Made by a program: the position numbers and the translations under genes | The notes under the pieces: model-generated | Told to the model about the DNA's origin: nothing | What the model saw: the letters and a program-made list of their open reading frames with translations, nothing else | Databases searched by the model: none | Assembly: GCA_018223365.1 (NCBI GenBank) | Contig: JAGTTP010000001.1 | Span: forward strand, 1,954,410 to 2,018,409 | Origin: Clostridiaceae bacterium Marseille-Q4145 | Lineage (GTDB): Bacteria; Bacillota; Clostridia; Lachnospirales; Lachnospiraceae | Direction: 5' to 3' | Length of the DNA stretch: 64,000 nt | Part shown: piece by piece, positions 60,633 through 64,000 of the stretch | Layout: each line of letters starts with the position of its first letter | How positions within the stretch are numbered: position 1 is the first letter of the stretch

Positions 60633-61423
60633 TGGAAAAAACATTGTTGAATTACGATTCTGTGGAGATTTCTTTTGACGGAACCCCGGTGGTTCACGAC
60701 ATTTCCTTTTCCCTGCAGCCCGGAGAAGTCCTCGGGCTGGTAGGGGAATCAGGAAGCGGAAAAAGCACGTTAATAAAAGCGGCTATGGGGCTGCTTGGAG
60801 ACAATGGTCTGGTTACCAGAGGAGATATTACATTCAGAGGAAAAAATCTTGTGGATATGCCGGAATCAGAACTTCGGGCTGTACGGGGTGCTAAGATTGG
60901 CATGATTTTTCAGGATGTCGGTGCCTCTCTTTGCCCGATTCGAACCATTGGTGAGCAGATTTATGAGAGTATGCGTGCCCATGGAAAGATTGTGAACGAA
61001 GAAGCAAAAGAACATGCACTTGATCTTTTTGCAAAACTGAATTTTAAAGAACCGGAACGGATCTGGGAGAGTTATCCTTTTGAAATGTCCGGAGGTATGA
61101 ATCAGAGAGCGGGAATTGCCATCTCTATGCTCATGAATCCGCCGGTACTTTTTGCGGATGAACCGACCAGTGCCCTCGATGTGGCAGTACAACGGCAGTT
61201 AGTACAGGAAATGCTTCATGTCCGCGATTTGTTTGGAACCGCCATTATTATTGTTACGCATGATATTGGCGTGGTATCCGCTATGGCAGATACGGTTCTG
61301 GTATTGAAAGACGGCAGAAAGATGGAATATGGTCCTGCGAAAGAAGTACTGGAACATCCACAGAATCTATATACGAAAGAATTGCTCTCGGCAGTGCCGA
61401 AGCTTAGGAGGAGCTGGAACTAA
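60632..61423 (+). CDS. Second Opp/Nik-type importer, first ATPase (DppD/NikD-like)
   Basis: 263 residues. Walker A GESGSGKST near 37-45, Q-loop MIFQDVGASLCP near 91, signature MSGGMNQR near 150, Walker B VLFADEPTSALD near 170, switch His in VTHDIG. Its ATG overlaps the receptor's TGA by one base. In the signature, MSGGMNQRAGIA has Asn where most have Arg, as seen in some NikD-like proteins. Confidence 0.93.
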   Translation: MEKTLLNYDSVEISFDGTPVVHDISFSLQPGEVLGLVGESGSGKSTLIKAAMGLLGDNGLVTRGDITFRGKNLVDMPESELRAVRGAKIGMIFQDVGASLCPIRTIGEQIYESMRAHGKIVNEEAKEHALDLFAKLNFKEPERIWESYPFEMSGGMNQRAGIAISMLMNPPVLFADEPTSALDVAVQRQLVQEMLHVRDLFGTAIIIVTHDIGVVSAMADTVLVLKDGRKMEYGPAKEVLEHPQNLYTKELLSAVPKLRRSWN

Positions 61424-61424
61424 G

Positions 61425-62183
61425 ATGGAATCGATTTTGCAGGTCAATCATTTGAAAAAAGTATTTCATCAACGGGGAAAAGGGGATATCCCGGCAGTGA
61501 ATGATGTAAGCTTCTGTCTGTATCCGGGAGAAATTCTGGGAATTGTGGGAGAATCCGGAAGCGGAAAAAGTACAGTTGCAAAACTTATCACGCGGCTTGT
61601 GGATCCAACAGAAGGAGAAATTATTCTTGATGGACAGGATATCACGCATCTGAAAGGGACTGCACTGAAAGATGCCTACGGAAAGCTGCAGATGGTGTTC
61701 CAGAATCCGGTTGGTTCCTTTGATCCCAGAAGAACACTGGGAGATGGAATTGGAGAAAGTCTCCGCAACAAAGGAATGTCAAAGGTGGAGAGAAGAAAGA
61801 AAGCAGCAGAATTGCTGGAACAATGCGGGCTGAATGCTTCTTATGCAGACCGCTATCCCCATCAGGTCAGTGGAGGACAGTGCCAGCGGGCTGCCATTGC
61901 CAGAGCACTGGCAGTGGATCCCAAGATGCTGATCTGTGATGAAGCCACCAGCGCATTGGATGTAACGGTGCAGAAACGGATCATTGAACTGTTGCGTAGG
62001 CTGAAAGAGGAGAAGAATCTTTCATATCTCTTTATCTGTCATAATCTGGCTCTGGTACAGGAATTCTGTGATCGGGTATTGGTCATGAAAGACGGACGAA
62101 TTGTGGAGGAGGGTACACCGGATGACGTGATCTGTAATCCGCAGGATGAATATACAAAGATGCTGGTGGAGGCAGTGCTGTAA
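61425..62183 (+). CDS. Second Opp/Nik-type importer, second ATPase (DppF/NikE-like)
   Basis: 252 residues. Walker A GESGSGKST near 44-52, Q-loop MVFQNPVGSFDP near 93, signature VSGGQCQR near 152, Walker B MLICDEATSALD near 172, and switch His in FICHNLALVQ. The ATG at 61425 follows AGGAGGAG; a 32-codon longer frame lies inside the previous gene. It lacks the C-terminal Cys-rich extension seen in the first importer's counterpart. Last gene of the operon. Confidence 0.92.
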   Translation: MESILQVNHLKKVFHQRGKGDIPAVNDVSFCLYPGEILGIVGESGSGKSTVAKLITRLVDPTEGEIILDGQDITHLKGTALKDAYGKLQMVFQNPVGSFDPRRTLGDGIGESLRNKGMSKVERRKKAAELLEQCGLNASYADRYPHQVSGGQCQRAAIARALAVDPKMLICDEATSALDVTVQKRIIELLRRLKEEKNLSYLFICHNLALVQEFCDRVLVMKDGRIVEEGTPDDVICNPQDEYTKMLVEAVL

Positions 62184-62214
62184 TGGGGCTGTCGGAAAAT
62201 AGATAGTTCCAAAG

Positions 62215-62254
62215 CAGGGAGGGTATGACTCACAACGAGTCATACCCTCCCTGA
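62215..62254 (+). terminator. Terminator of the second importer operon
   Basis: AGGGAGGGTATGACTC pairs perfectly with GAGTCATACCCTCCCT around ACAAC; followed by GAATTTATCTG. Confidence 0.85.
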
Positions 62255-62349
62255 ATTTATCTGAAAAAAGAAAAAAAGATGGCTAACGACAACCATCTTT
62301 CTCTCCGTTACATGTTATAATGTAACTATGCTAACCAATAATTATTATA

Positions 62350-62624
62350 ATGATTTTTTTTGAATTAGGGCAACAGAAAATTAACTTTAGTTTCTTCGAA
62401 TTGAGTTTACCTGACGACGATCCAGTCTATACCCTAAAAAAGTGATGGAGGAATTAGATTTTTCTGGCTTGTTAGCCAATTGTTCAGATAAGGAAAGAAC
62501 CGGGTACAATCCAATCATGATGTATGCTGTAGTTACCTATGCAAATATGCGGGGAATACGTTCTGCTGACCGTATTGTTGATCTGTGTGAAAGAGACCTT
62601 TATAATTCTTTCACTCTCCACTAA
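62350..62624 (+). pseudogene. Frameshifted N-terminal remnant of an IS1182-like transposase
   Basis: ATG at 62350 opens INFSFFELSLPDDDPVYTLK, then a run of six A (62436-62441) lacks one base and shifts frame; the second frame continues MEELDFSGLLANCSDKERTG and YNPIMMYAVVTYANMRG. Homology ends at LCERDL (about 62600), where full proteins continue for several hundred residues. Hairpins at 62278-62305 and 62317-62336 (GTTACAT/ATGTAAC) may mark the left end of the element. Not functional. Confidence 0.8.
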
Positions 62625-63490
62625 GTCCATGTACTCGACTTATTTTTTCTATATTTTAACGGAGATACCCCATATGTTTTTTTGAAACTTCTGATAAAAT
62701 AACTTACATTCTGATAGCCACTGAGCATTGCAACTTCTGTAACCGAAATATCCGTATTTTGTAACAACTGTTTTGCATGCTCCAACCGCAAATATGTAAT
62801 ATATTTTGAAAGCGTAATATGAAAATGTTCTTTAAAATATCGCGATACATATTTTTCTGAAAGATGAAACTGTTCCCCGAATTCCCTTAATGATATCTCC
62901 CCTGCAAAACTCTGCTGTATGTATGAAATCATCTCTTTTTCTACAGTATTTCTTCCACTTTTATCATTTTCGACTATAAATCCATTCTCCCACATGTGAA
63001 GAATAAATTGTAAAAGAATTATTTTTATCTTTATCTGAACAGCTATTTCCAACTTCTTTTCATCATTTTTTGCCATATGTATTTCGGCCAACTGCTCACA
63101 CAACTCTTTTTCTGTATCCTTGATTCTTGGCCTTATCATCAAATGACCATTTTTTAATGGAGTAAGCAACTTATCATCTAACATATCATCTGTGCAAAAA
63201 GAGATATATTTTAGCGGAAAAAGGAAAGTAAAATAATCCACGTCACCAGACTGTGAACCCATGAAATGCAGATTACCCGGTGACACCACAAAGGCATCCC
63301 CGGGGGTTCCGATATAGTTTTCTCCTGAAATACTTACAGTCAAGGTTCCACTTTTTACATATATAATTTCAAGTTCGTCATGCCAATGTACCGGTATCTG
63401 AAATGATCGTCCCTCATTTCTTATATGATATGTACTAAACGGATTCTCCTTTGTTCCATGCGGTTTATTTTCCTTTAATTCAAAGTACAC
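62621..63490 (-). CDS. AraC-family transcriptional regulator
   Basis: 289 residues. N-terminal cupin sensor domain (about 30-115, with HWHDELEIIYVKSGTLTVSI) and C-terminal double HTH (about 185-285: ISLREFGEQFHLSEKYVSRY, then DISVTEVAMLSGYQNVSYFI and FKKTYGVSPLKYRK). Starts 9 bases after the MATE gene on the same strand, so the two form an operon. The AT content is higher than in the transport island and codon use differs, suggesting separate acquisition. Its end overlaps the transposase remnant. Confidence 0.93.
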   Translation of the reverse strand: MYFELKENKPHGTKENPFSTYHIRNEGRSFQIPVHWHDELEIIYVKSGTLTVSISGENYIGTPGDAFVVSPGNLHFMGSQSGDVDYFTFLFPLKYISFCTDDMLDDKLLTPLKNGHLMIRPRIKDTEKELCEQLAEIHMAKNDEKKLEIAVQIKIKIILLQFILHMWENGFIVENDKSGRNTVEKEMISYIQQSFAGEISLREFGEQFHLSEKYVSRYFKEHFHITLSKYITYLRLEHAKQLLQNTDISVTEVAMLSGYQNVSYFIRSFKKTYGVSPLKYRKNKSSTWT

Positions 63491-63499
63491 AATCTCTCC

Positions 63500-64000
63500 C
63501 TAAAATTCTATAAGACTCTTGTTTTTCCATTTTCCACTTTTCCATCTAAGTACCATTCCCACAGCCCTCGCGCATTCATCACTTGCCATAGCAATATATG
63601 CCCCCACTGCCAGAAGTCCCATATGTACTCCGAGAAAATACGTGCCACCGACCGCGAACAGATACATAAAAATTGCACCTAATATAACCGGAAAAAGTGC
63701 ATCTCCACTCGTTTTTAATGCCTGACCATATACAAGGTTTGTTATCCTTCCAAATTCAAGAAAGACATCTACTATTAACAACTTTACCACAAGATTTATC
63801 ATCTGTATATCATCAGTAAATATATGCACGATAAAATGTCCGGACAATGCAAATGTCACTGAAAAGCATGTTGCTGTTATAATACCATATATCGCAGCTT
63901 TTCTCGTACCTTTGTCACATTCTTCAAATTCCTTTGCACCAATTCTCCAACCGGTCATGATTGCATTCGCCTGTGCAAGTGCAGCTCCCACACAATACGA
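63500..64000 (-). CDS. MATE-family efflux transporter, 5' end outside the window
   Basis: C-terminal part of a MATE transporter; the frame continues past base 64000. About 167 residues remain: GAALAQANAIMTGWRIGAKE, four to five hydrophobic helices, and GQALKTSGDALFPVILGAIF, matching the second-half MatE motif. Co-transcribed with the AraC gene. It differs clearly from the MATE protein at 51312 and is not a duplicate. Confidence 0.88.
   Translation of the reverse strand, partial: SYCVGAALAQANAIMTGWRIGAKEFEECDKGTRKAAIYGIITATCFSVTFALSGHFIVHIFTDDIQMINLVVKLLIVDVFLEFGRITNLVYGQALKTSGDALFPVILGAIFMYLFAVGGTYFLGVHMGLLAVGAYIAMASDECARAVGMVLRWKSGKWKNKSLIEF

Noticed and set aside
62442..62624. Intact 60-residue gene
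   Set aside because: The upstream frame continues the same transposase, and a one-base loss in an A-run separates them; it is a frameshifted remnant.
1..64000. CRISPR array, tRNA, rRNA or prophage
   Set aside because: No regularly spaced repeats, tRNA-like cloverleaf with CCA region, rRNA segments or phage structural genes were recognised by reading; a tRNA or CRISPR search program was not run.

Overview
The window looks like chromosome of a Gram-positive Clostridia species, most likely a gut Lachnospiraceae relative. This is inferred from moderate GC, strong AGGAGG-type ribosome sites, frequent TTG/GTG starts, a meso-DAP type MurE, a class B sortase, glycine and cobalamin riboswitches, many lipoprotein binding proteins and the housekeeping gene order. 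No rRNA, tRNA, CRISPR array or prophage was seen.

Layout. (1) 1-12,896 is one dense plus-strand housekeeping run with gaps of a few bases or overlaps: murE (cut by the edge), priA, def, fmt, a YugP-type zinc protease, rsmB, rlmN, PP2C phosphatase, PASTA kinase, rsgA, rpe, thiN. (2) 12,897-24,361 holds rpsB-tsf behind a structured leader, oleate hydratase with its own promoter and dyad operator, a two-S1-domain protein, a glycine-riboswitch-controlled amino acid:cation symporter, a ComEC-like hydrolase, a cytidylate-kinase-like protein, glpK and murD. (3) 24,454-27,935 holds a Cys-rich coat-like protein, an unknown coiled-coil protein, sortase B and NudC. (4) 27,998-29,773 is an AT-rich foreign-looking cassette: an XRE regulator, two matching palindromic operators over a near-consensus promoter, and three small envelope proteins, one with five exact 14-residue repeats. 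(5) 29,864-38,644 holds a His-rich Zn/Cd-type P-type ATPase, a truncated IS3 element, an ECF sigma/anti-sigma pair, and TetR plus an MMPL exporter. A 73-bp metal-responsive promoter/operator module occurs twice, about 2.95 kb apart; the second copy has no gene. (6) 38,644-42,417 is a 1257-residue secreted, membrane-anchored GLUG-repeat protein coupled to the exporter.

(7) 42,591-62,183 is a roughly 20-kb transport island. It has a methyltransferase coupled to a LysR regulator; a cobalamin riboswitch with terminator; a five-gene Opp/Nik-type ABC importer; an orphan type-1 periplasmic-binding lipoprotein; a MATE exporter; a second LysR; a FecCD/BtuCDF-type importer whose ribosome site lies inside a 24-bp hairpin; and a second complete Opp/Nik-type importer. 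The riboswitch ties at least the first importer to B12 status, so cobalt/nickel, a metallophore or a corrinoid is a reasonable but unproven cargo. (8) The right edge has a frameshifted transposase remnant, an AraC regulator and a MATE gene that runs off the end.

The most novel-looking items are the B12-governed island, the RBS-sequestering hairpin, the orphan copy of the metal-responsive promoter (a predicted RNA of about 118 nt), the XRE/14-residue-repeat cassette, and a rod-like structured RNA between glpK and murD. All function calls come from reading motifs; no database search was run.
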